Assembly: GCA_023974075.1 (NCBI GenBank)
Contig: CM043792.1
Location: forward strand, 23,627,514 to 23,691,513
Length of the DNA: 64,000 bases
Origin: Chaenocephalus aceratus
Taxonomy: Eukaryota; Chordata; Actinopteri; Perciformes; Channichthyidae
Direction of reading: 5' to 3'
Made by a program: the position numbers and the translations under genes. Every line of letters starts with the position of its first letter. Position 1 is the stretch's first letter. This document shows positions 27,905 to 55,216 of the stretch, piece after piece. A model generated the notes under the pieces. That model worked only from the letters and a program-made list of their open reading frames with translations. It had not been told where the DNA came from and made no database searches.

Positions 27905-28200
27905 AATATAAGGCAAGGCAAGGCAATTTTATTTATGTAGCACTTTTCAGCACGTAGCTATTCAAAGTGCTTTACAGATTAAAAGCAAAATACATTTAAG
28001 AACAAATACAGCATAAATACATTATTAAAAAGGCATTTAAAAACAGGCATAATAAGCAAAGGTAATGAAATAAATTAAATAAATAAACACAGCAGGTACA
28101 GAATACATGACTAAAAAGGCATACTGTAGTGTGAGTATGGGTAGCTCAATTAAAAGCAGCGGCAAATAGGTGCGTTTTTAGTCGGGATTTAAAAATAGGA
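27905..28200. repeat. Interspersed repeat ('aggcaaggcaattttattt' type)
   Basis: The start 'aaggcaaggcaaggcaa' followed by 'ttttatttatgtagcac' and 'tcaaagtgctttacagatt' is a layout common in fish genomes. Its right end, with 'gcgtttttagtcgggattt', is approximate. No coding capacity is seen. Confidence 0.6.
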
Positions 28201-28617
28201 AGTGTTTGTATAAACAGATACATAACTGCATGGCAAACACACTTACTGAACAATAGATCAGTAATGGCAGCTTTATTGGCTACAATGCTATGACTGCCAT
28301 AAGATGACATAAGATAACATAATGCTTTTTTTTCCCAAAGGAAATTCTTGGTTCGGAATTACAAAATATTCAGTACATTAAACATAATAATAGTAACAAT
28401 ACAAATAAGTAAACTGTACACCAAGAGTACAGTAAAAAGAGCACATTAAACTACAAAAAAAGATGCACAAATAATGACTGTACATGGGATTTCTTGTATT
28501 TGCTTTTAATTCAAATATATATTCTAAACAAGGTATATGCCTTATGTATTTATTCGTTCTAAAAAAATAAGTTGAAAAAAATATGTTGAACTCGTGTTGA
28601 ACGTGTTGAACATGTAT

Positions 28618-28815
28618 TATTACATTACATGTCACTTGTTAGACGCTTTTATCCAAAGCGACTTACATACTCAGTACTGTGGGCAATCCCCACAGGAGCA
28701 ATGTGGGGTGAAGTGTCTTGCCCAGGGACACAACGACATGCTGACTGCAGCAGGGTTTGAACCTGTGACCCCCTGATCCGAACACCTACGGACAACCCAC
28801 TACGCCACACGCCGC
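28618..28815. repeat. Interspersed repeat ('gacgcttttatccaaagcga' type)
   Basis: It contains 'gacgcttttatccaaagcga', then 'gtgtcttgcccagggacaca' and 'gggtttgaacctgtgacc'. These blocks recur across teleost genomes and are also echoed in the repeat at 42876-43170. It is followed at once by a TTA microsatellite. The superfamily is not assigned. Confidence 0.65.
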
Positions 28816-28939
28816 CTTATTATTATTATTATTATTATTTTATTATATATTATTATTATTTTATTATTATTATTATTATTATTTTATTATTATTATTATT
28901 ATTATTATTATATTATTATTATTATTATTATTATTATTG
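28816..28939. repeat. (TTA)n microsatellite
   Basis: About 120 bp of ATT trinucleotide repeat with a few phase breaks. It abuts the interspersed repeat to its left. Confidence 0.95.
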
Positions 28940-29129
28940 AGGTAGTGGTTTGGATTTCATGTGTACCTACTAGGAAGTGTCCAATTTGGCAAGTTTATTT
29001 TATAATGTTGCATCTCTTGCTTTTTAATACCTGTCATACTGCTATTATGTGAAAAATCGGAACAAGGATGCTGAAGCGGAACCAAATCTCTGCAGCGCTT
29101 CAGTTTCCTTCAGAGCCTCCTAAGCGTCA

Positions 29130-29150
29130 CGGACGACCGGAAGTGGTGGT
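29130..29150 (+). promoter_or_regulatory. Candidate ETS-type core promoter element of the AT-hook gene
   Basis: The sequence 'gaccggaagtgg' (core 29137-29144) matches the ETS-family CCGGAAGT site often found at TATA-less start sites. It lies about 1.3 kb before the first ATG of the AT-hook gene, with no other gene start nearby on this strand. A 5' untranslated exon ending before the ATG exon would be needed. This is inference only. Confidence 0.3.
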
Positions 29151-30435
29151 CGTAAAAAAACAAGCATTACATTTCCTATTAAGTCTTTATTCGCAGGTCA
29201 CGACTATCTGGTTAATCTTTTAAATGAAACCTGAATCCCACGGGGGATTTCTTTAAGGTGGGGTATGTTTATTGATTTTTTATTTTATATTTGTCACGCC
29301 GCCATCGATTTTGAAGATAACCTGGAAAGCCATCTGCTCCAGATTAATGGCGATCGGTTGAGACAATGGGGCCATGGGCACACACACGCAAAAGGCCCCT
29401 CCACCTGTATTAAACAGAAGCAAGGCTTACACAGTTTACACTTGTTTAGCATCTCGTTGTTGTCCTTTTGTGTCCCATTCAAGTCGTTGGGCATCTCTCT
29501 GTGGTATTGTCTCATTGTTGTCGTCTTGTGTCTGTTGTCTGTGGTCGTTTGGCCCATTTGTGTAGTTATTCTATACTTATTTGTAGTTAAGCGTCTCTTT
29601 GCTGTTGTTTTGTGTCGTTTTGTTGTCATTCGAGTCTCTTAGTAACTTATTTTGGTTACTTTTACCTCTTTCGTAGTTCTTGCGAGTCGTTTTTTATTTA
29701 TTTAAGAAGGAACAATGTACGTTATTTAACAATGACCACTTATGTCCAGCATGTAAATGTGCCAGATTTAGCCAGAGACTTATTTTCACCTGTCGTCCCT
29801 GGCATGTTGATTGCATTGAAAAAAATACAAAACAAATAGACATAGAGAAAACACTTGGCGGCACATAAGCCCCGGTAAAGAACATTAGCAGGATTTAAAC
29901 ACTAAGCACAATTGACTAACGTTTGCGGCATATATAAAGCACATGTACCCATTTAAAAGCCCTTCTTTAAAACCTATTAACACACAGCAGACATAAGCAC
30001 ATACTTAAGCAAAGATAAAACCTCATATGCTGATGCTCAGACGGTAAGTTTGGTTGTCCAGTAACCTCTCTTTTACAGATTTGAAAAAAGGCTTGAGAGA
30101 TGTTTTGTTTCCTTAGCGTGTCAGTTTTGTATCTCTTTGTAGATTTCCCATTTACTTAAATTCATCAAGAATTTTCTCTGTTATTCATCCTCCTAGTTTA
30201 CCGTGGAGGCATGTCAGAAGTTGCTTTCGAAAATTCAAGGAGAGTAATTTATATACAAATGGTCTTTTTGTAGTTGAAGTATTCCTTTAAGTTTCATCTA
30301 GCATCGTTTTATTTTGCTACTTCCTGATGTTTCTTATTCCTTCATAATATGTTGTAGTCCTGTATCTATCCAAATGTTAACGACATGTTCTCTCTCTCTC
30401 CTCTCGATGGATGCAGTCAGGTCTAAAAGTGCAGA

Positions 30436-32268
30436 ATGGGTGTGTTGCACTCAACACAGAGTAAGGAAGGCGAAAAGTGTCAGCATGGTAGGAGACTTCT
30501 TTTGATTCTTCCTTTTATACAATAGAAAATGATCTACAAATATATTTCATAATTATATTTAAAGGTGGGGTAGGTAAGTTTGAGAAACCGGCTCGAGATA
30601 CACTTTTTGTTATATTCCATTGAATGCTCTTAACATCCCGATAGCAATGAATATCTTAAGTGCTTTGGCAAAAAATCCATAAAAAAATGTCATCTGTGGA
30701 AGTCGTAGTGCTGTAAAAAGCACGACCAATCATTTTAGCCGGACCGGCTAAAATAACTGGATGGCCTACCTGCGTTCGTGTGTGTTGGAGGAGGGGCTCT
30801 GTAAGGAAGTGGCAGATTTCTTCCGGCTGTGTATTTTCAAATTCTAGCGCACTCGAGCTGGTTTCTCCAAAATTACCTACCCCACCTTTAACAAATGATT
30901 ACATGCCTCTAAACAAAGTTGTGTGATGAAGTTGGTTTTATTCTAAATGTTGTAAGATTATGATCTGTTCTGTTTGGTCTCCTTTATTATTAATAATCTG
31001 TATCAGTCCTGACCAAACCATAACCCCCAATTGTGCTTTTCAATATCCAATTTGCAGTTACAGAAGTAGTCCAAGCTGACAGCAACAGTAGTGAAGAGGA
31101 AACATCGACAGCTGCCACACAACAAAGAGATTTGGGGAGCATTGAGGGAGATTCCACCGTGCACATGTCTGACAACAGTGCCACTGAAATAGGAGCGAGG
31201 ATGCCAGAAGGTTCCAATGAGTTGAAGATTTGTGTTACAGACGATGTTAACATCATGAAGCTGGTTTCAGGCATTGCAAGTGATGGCACAACTCGGTCCC
31301 CTAGGGAAAGAGGGTGTCCAAAACTCACAAAGCACGAAGAGCATGAAGAATCGGGAGATGTCCATACTGACATTTCTGTTCAAACTCAAGTTTCCCAGGA
31401 ACCGGCCAGTAATGAAGACAGCCTTACGAGTCCGACAGACCAATCTCCTAAGAAAAGAGGCAGGCCAAGGAATTCTGAGACGGCTGATGTCAAAGACTCA
31501 CCGAAGGGAGACTCTGAAATACCAACAAAGGGTCGTCCAAAAGGATCCACGAAGCACAAGTTTGAATGTTTAACAAGTGAAGAGAATAAGAGACCGACGC
31601 TGGGGTCCGAGTTGAGCAGTGAGGAAAAGGAGGATGATGATGGAAGCCTATACTCTCCAATAAGGAAGAAAGGTCGACCTAGGAAGGTGGTAACACCAGA
31701 GGGGTCGACACAGAACACATCAAATGAAACCGCAGAGACGGCTAAAAGAGGGAGGGGGAGGCAGAGAAAAAGTATCGTACAGGAGAGCGGAGATGAACAG
31801 GAGCCGCCAGTTAAGAAGGAAATGGGTCGACCGAAAGGCAGTTTCAAAAAGAAGGTGCCCGATGAGGAAGGCCAGCCTGAGAGTAGCCCGCCCCAAAAAG
31901 TTCCAGCCAAAATGGGAAGGCCACGAAAATACCCTTTGTCCACCCTTGAGGAGCTGAATGCGCCAAAAGTACAGAAGAAGCTTGGAAGGCCTCGCAAGAG
32001 TTTACCCACCTCTTCATCCTCACCAAGCAGGGATGTTGACGCCCCAAAAAAAAGGGGTCGTCCCCCAGGTACTCAAAAAAGTGACGTTGGTACCCCAAAA
32101 AAAAAGGGCCGCCCTCCAGGTACTCCAAAAAGTGAAGTTGGCACCCCGCATAAGAGGAGTCGCCCTAGAGGTTCAGTCAGACAAAGGGATGCCAAGCTCG
32201 AGACCACCCTCACCGAACATTCAGAAGGAAGTGATGCATCATCTGATGGGGAAGAGTCGGTAGAATAG
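30436..32268 (+). CDS. Multi-AT-hook DNA-binding protein, two exons, about 420 aa
   Basis: I do not recognise a named orthologue. Exon 1 (30436-30487) starts with a good Kozak context (gcagaATGG), encodes MGVLHSTQSKEGEKCQH and ends in phase 1 at a GTAGGA donor. The second exon (31058-32268) follows a TTTGCAG acceptor in the matching phase and stays open to a TAG. The N-terminal third is acidic and Ser/Thr-rich. From about residue 130 there are eight to ten spaced AT-hook-like cores, including KKRGRPRN, TKGRPKGS, RKKGRPRK, KRGRGRQRK, MGRPKGS, MGRPRK, LGRPRK, KKRGRPPG and KKKGRPPG. The C-terminus is acidic (EGSDASSDGEESVE), as in HMGA proteins. AT hooks bind the minor groove of AT-rich DNA, so a chromatin role is likely but inferred. 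It lies between cacng5 and prkca. The length and clean splice make it a real gene rather than a chance frame. Confidence 0.85.
30563..30887. mobile_element. TTAA-flanked MITE, family B (325 bp)
   Basis: It is bounded by TTAA at 30559-30562 and 30888-30891. The ends are inverted repeats of about 35 bp: left AGGTGGGGTAGGTAA, then GAGAAACC and GCTCGAG, with the same order in reverse complement on the right. No ORF is present. It lies in the only coding intron of the AT-hook gene. The TTAA target indicates a piggyBac-like mobiliser (inferred). Confidence 0.9.
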
Positions 32269-32289
32269 GAGGTGGGGCGAAACACAGAA

Positions 32290-33044
32290 GCCTCATCCCA
32301 ATACCCCTCCTCGACTCCTCCTTTCCCTCACTCGCTTCCCTTCCTTGCGTCTTAGCTCCGCCTCTGTAAGATGCGAACGAGAGACACGAGGAGGTGACGC
32401 GAGGACAGAGGAGTCCTCAGGTATTAATTGGGACGTCCTCGTTCACTCAAACGTCACTTTTAAACGACGTCTGTTAATGATGACGTGTGCACAGCTGTAT
32501 CCCCTCTCATCGGGCTTAACTGAATAACCCCTTAGAACCAGCCCATTTGTTGTTAAATATTATTTAAATGAATCAATCTTTCTCTTGTTAGTCAAGGAAT
32601 TCAATGGTTGGTCCTGCTTTTGTGTTCCGTTTTGGTGTAAAATGTAGCCTAAATTGAAATAAAAATATAATTATAGTAATGTGAAAGCCTTTTAGAAATG
32701 AATTGCACATAATAATTCCCACGGAGTTGTGAGCACTTATACATTTATGTGACGCTTTTCCACTCATCTTCCAGTTGTCGGTTTTCCTCTGTTGAAATCG
32801 ACCAGCTGTGAAGGTGGAGGCGGGGCTTTTATACGCGAGTAGTGAAAACACTTCCGCGTAGTCTGCTCGCGTGTATCCTCCCTTTCGTCTCCTCCCGCAC
32901 CCCTCCTCCCTCACCCCTCCTCGACTCCTCTGTGTGCATTTCAGCTATTGGGACGTCCTTCAAAATGGCGTGTCTTGATCGATTTCCAGGTCAAGTCCCG
33001 GAGGAGGGGAAGAGAGGAGTCCAGGAGGGGTATTAGGATGAGGC
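32290..33044. mobile_element. 755-bp element with 30-bp terminal inverted repeats
   Basis: The left end (32290-32319, starting gcctcatcccaataccc) and the reverse complement of the right end (33015-33044) match at 28 of 30 positions. The ends are rich in CTCCTC. Inner motifs such as 'attgggacgtcct' occur twice. There is no transposase. It begins 22 bp after the AT-hook stop codon, so it forms part of that gene's 3' untranslated region. A target duplication is not obvious. Confidence 0.75.
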
Positions 33045-34590
33045 TAAAGACATCCAACGAGCACGGGACAATACAAACAAATCCCTTATTCAGGAAGTAA
33101 GCCAGGGATTAGTTACCAAATATGAAATAATCAAAAATGGAATATTCCCTGATTTGAGCTTCTAAAATGTGAAAATATTTGTGTTTTTTTTTTACTACTC
33201 TGACAGTAAACTGAATATCTTTTAGTTTTGGTAAAAACAAGATGTCTTATATTGTCATCTTGAGCTTTGGTTAACACTGAGCAACATTTTTAACAATTTT
33301 CTGACATTTCGAGACCATGATTCATCAACAATGAGGAATAGTTAGTGTCAGCCCTACTTGGAAGTTTGTGACCAGAGGAACCATCCTGGACTGACCCAAA
33401 AGTTGCTGTTTAAAACATAGAATACCATTTTGTAAATGAAAAAGTGTTTTTGACATTTGTTCAGTTAGGTAGGCTTCTTCAGATTTACTTCCATGTTTGA
33501 ATGGGCTTATTTCTTTATTTTAAAGTATTTTATTACTGTCATCTGAGTAGTACTATATTTCTTTTTAATAGAGCTAGCGTATACTTTCAAGTGTATCATT
33601 ATAAACTGATTGACATTTTTCAGATGTAGTGTTAGTCAGTTTGACTGTAACTGTGAAACGGTTCTACTTCCCAGTTCTGTGAAATGATTTAGAAGGAACA
33701 AAAGTTGAAACTTTGGAAAGTTAATACAACAAGTGAAACTAGAGAGAGGTGAAGTTCTGATATCACCTCTGTTCCGAATAAAATCTGCATTTCTGAAATA
33801 AAATAATGTGATCTTGGGGTGAACTACCTTTTTTTCAGGACATACTAGCATATATAAACAGAGCGATATCAAACATTTTTGCCAAGTGATTTTCAACTTT
33901 GACCTGTATGTGGCATGTTAAGAGTAAAGAGGTGACTACATGTGAACATAATGTTTTGGTTACATTAATATTTTTAACTTTACTGTGTAAACATTATACA
34001 ACGGGTCACTTAGCTATGAGCCTACAGAGAATTATTGTTGAATAATTCTCATTGTAAAGTTTTAATGTTTGTTCACCCACTGCTTTTATGGCACCATTTT
34101 CAGCCCCAAAAGGCAGCGGTCTTTAGCACAAAAAGAGGTATAAATAGCCGATGTACAAAGGAGAAGGACAAATGAAAGGACCAGCTGGAGCATGAGCAAC
34201 TAAAGAGCCGGATGTTTCTCTCAGGAGTTGGTGAAGACCAAAACGGAGCTTAAAATGAGTGAATATTGACATATTCTCTCAAACAAGACTCCTAATGACT
34301 GATGATGTTTTTTTGTGTAACTGCCTGCTGATGTGGAAATAAGCAACACTTAGTCATATTGTTACATACATTATAGAAAGATTTTTATTTTGTATTTTTA
34401 TAACTTGGGACAGTCATGATGTAAACTTCTTAATTTACTTGATTTTTGGCACCATAAGTAAATGTGTGTCATGACCTGTACATCATTATTATTTAAGTCA
34501 ATAAACTAGTAATAAGTTAGTCGACATATTTCCATTTTTTTGTGTGTTTTAAACAAGAAGTCAATAATTTGTAAGATTGAAATAAAATGT
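33045..34590 (+). other. 3' untranslated region of the AT-hook gene (inferred)
   Basis: AT-rich sequence without coding potential. Polyadenylation signals AATAAA at 34500-34505 and 34581-34586 would end a long 3' untranslated region carrying the inverted-repeat element. The next gene (prkca) comes from the other strand and ends near 35.0 kb, so the two genes converge. Confidence 0.45.
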
Positions 34591-35029
34591 TGATTTTATT
34601 TTCTAAAATGTGGTGTATTTCTTAAAGTCAATGTCTAATACTTTGTTTACCTACACACAGTTACATAACCTTATAATATAAACAACACAGTGGCATTTTC
34701 ATGAAATATTTAGCTAATTTCAAAAATGATTTAAGTTCAGTAAAAACATTGGCTGTGTAGTCTCTTAATACCTCATGGTAATTTAACACCAATGCACACT
34801 GCAGACGGTACTTATTCTGTATTTATTCTATCCAGCAGGTCAAATATGACATTTTGCACACTAAAATGTTGACACATTATTTTTTTCACAAATAACTGCC
34901 AGAATATTAACAATAACACCTTGTTACTCTGAAATAATATTACATATCAAATATTGGATGTTAACTAAAAACAATAATATAGACATCACACTTCAGAAGT
35001 GAAGCTGAAGTGAAACGATTTAGGCAGAG

Positions 35030-37062
35030 CAGGTTAATCTTTTTCATACTTTATTAATACACAGTATCCATCATACCACAAACAGAGGAACAAAGAATCA
35101 GGTTAACAAAAGCAGGGGCAGTGGAAGGAAACACATAGAAAGTTCCCTGTGGCTCTAACTGTAGTGGTACTGTACCCTGACGTGTGATTATCTCTGCCGT
35201 GGGTCCAACGTTTGTTTTTGTTTTCCTCTGCTCTGATAAAGATTCTCAATGTGAGACATGTAAACATTCAGTTTTCTCTTAACCTTACATTTCGGTCCGG
35301 ATGTGACAGCTGCGACATCAGTCTACATGTTCAGCAACTAATTCAGGGGTTAAGAGTCAATTTGGCAGTTTTCTGAAACATTACTGTTGTATCATTGTGT
35401 GCCGAGCCTAATACAAATGTCCGGGAACAAAAGGACTCAGGGTTGGCACCAGTAAACAAAAAGCCAACAGAAGCATTTACACATATTAGTCTTGTTTTGT
35501 CAGACTCCATGACACTGGGTTGGAGGAAAAGAGAAGCGCACAATGCTTGTTGGTTTGTCTTATTCTGTGCAACAAGGTGGGGAAACTCCATGCTCCATGA
35601 TCTCGTTTTCATGCAGGGGTCTTTCTCATGCTTAGATCAGGCCTCGCCTCACGCATGCACACCATTTATACAAGTTAGAGAAGACATGTTTCAGCCACAG
35701 AGGGCTCCGAAATCCTCGTACCGTTGCTCTGTTTTAAATTTGTTACAGAAGGAGTCGGCCCTGAGACGACCAAGGCAAGAGGGCATTCAACTGTTTCACG
35801 CACAGTAGGTGCTGCATATTCGCCATGACGCTGAGTAGTAGAAAACAATGGATAAATAGTGGAAATACAAGGTTTGCTGATACCGAAGCTACCAAAGATT
35901 CAGTCAAACATTATAGATATACTCTTCTTAGGGGTACTCTAAACATATAAATGTTCAAACTGTCTATGGTAGTAAAAGCACATTCAGTTCGTAGTATAAA
36001 ATCTGCAAGTAACTTCTCTTTTTGAAACATATTTACAAAACAAAAAAAAGGTTGACATACAATAGAATAGAGGGGGTTTTCTCTTGACATAAAACGGGAG
36101 GAAAATCTTGTTTCTGATTAACAATTACAAACCAGAATAAGACTTTTTAAAACATACAACAAGTATATATTAACATAGTTTATAGCATAATACTAAACTT
36201 TACAATGATACCAGACGTGTACTGCATCCTAGTCTACTGCTCACACAGAGTCAGAAAAGTAAGCATGCAACCGAGATCTGCTTTGTGCATGTAGAAATAG
36301 CATCTTTATACTTTAAAACATTGTCTCTTTGATCCACAGTTTTCTGACCCTACTGAACTGCACTGCATTAAAAAGGCCTAGACAGCTTGCAACTGTAAGC
36401 ATAAGCAGAATGTGTTCCTGGTTATCTATGTTAAGTTATAGCTATAGCTCCACGTCGTACAAAACAACAAAAAGAAACATGCCCTGTTTAGGGGTTTTAG
36501 TGCGTCGGGACGGGAGGGGGAAAACATCATGATGACTTTAAGAACTGCAATAGAAATGATTACTTCCCACCTTTCCTTTGGCACTCATGTAACAGTATAG
36601 GCTAATACCTCTTTTTTTTTTAAAGTATATAAATATAAAATACACGTGTAGCGGTTCAGAAGTAGATAAAGCCGGGACAGCGCAGAAAAACGTGTTCCGT
36701 TCTTGTCGTGCATTGCAGCTTGTTGCGTAGTTAAGACGGGGAACATAAGAAAGGAACAGAGTAACTCGTATACACACATTCATACACAAGAATAAAAGGC
36801 TGCAGGTTCGGATAAACACAGTTAGAGATTTGATTTAAGAACATATTATATGAGATGTTAAGGGAAAGAAAATATCAGTGCTCTTTTTCCTCAACACTTT
36901 GCTCCGCTCTCAGTCACTTCTTCACACATATTGATAACCAGCAGACAGAACACTGTGGAGGATAATGAGAGTCTTTTGACGGCGGGATTGTTTTTGTAGA
37001 GTTTGGAAGGATCCTGTAGTCAGCGACAGTCCGTGCTTTCGTGTTGTCTTTCCGCTCTCTCC
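35030..37062 (-). other. prkca: prkca 3' untranslated region (inferred)
   Basis: It lies 3' of the prkca stop at 37063 on the minus strand. A minus-strand AATAAA (plus-strand TTTATT at 35050-35055) is a plausible polyadenylation signal. Short open frames here do not resemble any protein I know. Confidence 0.5.
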
Positions 37063-52830
<15,768 letters not shown>

Positions 52831-54831
52831 CTAGAAGATGGAAAGAGTGAACATGTCACCATAAGTTAGTGTGTGTATGTGTGTGTGTGTTCTCGAGCCA
52901 CAGGCCAGATTTAGAGACTCCACACTGTCTCAGGGGTTAAAACAGTCAGAGATAGAGGAGTGAGTCACTGCGAGTCACTCCAAGGCCGAACAGCAAACAG
53001 AAAATATATGAGCTTCAGTGCAGGTAAAATTACCTCTGTGTACTATATGTGTGTATTAATAATCCCAGGTACAACTTGAGTCTTTGCAAGTTTATTTTTT
53101 AAACCATACAGGCAAAACAATTCAAGGAAATATAAATATATTATGTAATGCAAGTTACAGATACAAATGTGTCTGTAGCATGGAGGATTTGACCATAAGC
53201 TAATGGTCAGATTTGCAGTATTATTGTATCTTCACTTCAACATATGTCATTTTATTAAAGCAAAATGAGGCATGCAGGATGATGTTGAAACGTCCTTGGT
53301 GTCTGCAGATATAAGGCCTTTAAAATCCGCCTCAAAGAGAGCTAGCATGCCAATTCCCATATAGGAAGGTTCATGACTTGTCTGCAATTAGTTTGAAAGA
53401 AACATGTGCGAAAATCTTTTTGGGAAATCACAATCGGCCAAAATGAGTGGAAAATATATCGGATATCAGCAAAAATATAATATCACAAGTCGTGATATAC
53501 CTTATCATTTGTTAGAAAACGCATTACTTCAAACTGGCTTTTTATTTATTTAAATCCAATAAAAAAAAGTTGTGGAGGAATTTTTTTTAATCGAAAATTG
53601 CTTTGGGAATATTATAGTTTTGTTATTTCACCATACAGTAGGTCTGTAGATACAGATAGTCACTGAGTGGGGAATAAGAGAACAGTAATAAGACTCATAT
53701 TCAGAAAGCAGGATTATAGGCAGGTAACTGGCAGACATGTAACTCGTAAAGGCAAAAAAACAGTGCAACTTGAGATTAATTCACTAAGGAACACAGGGAG
53801 TGGCCTCATATATGTGGAGAGAGCAGAGCAGAACAAGATGCAGGTGAGGAGGGGGCCAGAACTGATTAGGGAAGATGGAACAGGTGTGTAGGATGGAGGG
53901 GACGTCCGATGACTGGTGAGAGAGCCTGAGGGCATCAGGTGGATACTCTGAGGATGTTAGGAGAGTACATGGCCTGAGGGGGGTGAGAAAGGACAAAGAA
54001 CCAGGGCCAGGCAAATCATGACAAAGTCCTCCTGAGATAGACACATGTCAGTGTTTCTGTCCTCAGTTACTCAACTAATGACTCATCAAGTCAGACACCT
54101 CATAAGCTGACAACAGGTGCTGCGAGGCCAAACAAACTGTCAAAATTCACTTGTGAAAACTGCATTATAACATTGGTGGGTGTAAGGGCTCAGCAAACGA
54201 CAAATCAACAAAAACAAGAAAAAATACTCCGTGTACTCAGACTCTTTGTCACAAATGAAGTTGTAAAACATGAGGTGGTAATTAAACTCTCCTTCCCTTT
54301 GGCGTATTCTCTCTCACATGGCCAGGTAAAAGTAGTGCAGATGATGTGAAGGACACGTGACATTTCCCAGTGTGATAACTGCCAAATGGAGAGAAAAAAG
54401 GAGTGCTGTTACATAGCAACAAGAGTAGGGGGGGCAAGATGGCGTGAGCATGGAACCCTCACCATGGCGACAACATCTACTGTAATTGACCAATGGGCCG
54501 ACCGCCCCACTTAGCAAAATGTCAGCAATAGGAGATTCATACGGCATGATTCAATCAATAACTTAAAGAGGAAAGAAAGGCTAACCCACCTTTAGTTTGT
54601 GACACACAATAACACTATAACAGAGAGTAGAAGCAGGATCACATTGAATCCTCTCAAGCTGTTATTATCAGCTCTCTGCTATGCTTATATTACATATTAT
54701 CAGACACGGTGAACAAGGAGAGAAATAAGGCTGCAATCTTCATGTTTCAGGGAGTCAGTGTGAACGCTCACACCGACACATTCGCTGAGGTTCTTCATTA
54801 AAACAGTAGCAATGTTTACTCACAAACAAAC

Positions 54832-54970
54832 AGGGGCGGACTGGGATTAAAAATCAACCCGGGAATCTCGACCGGCCCACTTCAGTACCGCCAGGAAATT
54901 GACAACGGGGGGGGGGGGATGCTAGTGAGTTGCCCAACCGGCCCACTTCGGTACCGATGGCCAGTCCGCC
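54832..54970. mobile_element. Small repeat with GGCGGACTGG inverted ends
   Basis: 'ggcggactgg' near 54835 and 'ccagtccgcc' at 54961-54970 are exact inverted repeats. 'accggcccacttc' occurs twice inside, around a run of ten G. It looks like a miniature non-autonomous DNA element, and the class is inferred. Confidence 0.6.
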
Positions 54971-55216
54971 ACGGCAAACTAAGCATATATTTCAGGGCTG
55001 AGTGCAAAGCGTAAGAAACGACAGTCACTGCAGATCATTGCGTCAGGGTTGAGTGAGGCAAGCAGGACCCAAATGCAGATGAACAGAAAAAAAATTGGGC
55101 TGACAACCCAGGAGCACTGGAAGGGATCTCGGGCGGACAGCCCGGGGGCAAGGCAGAAGCCGAGAAGGGGGACTCGGGCGGACGGCCCGGGGGCAAGACA
55201 GAGTCCAAGGTGGGGG

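Noticed and set aside
29265..29642. 125-codon open frame before the AT-hook gene
   Set aside because: It has hydrophobic low-information sequence, no domain, and no support from splice phase or neighbours.
31386..32009. Minus-strand open frame of 207 codons
   Set aside because: It is the antisense shadow of the AT-hook coding exon, whose plus-strand frame has clear motif structure and splice sites.
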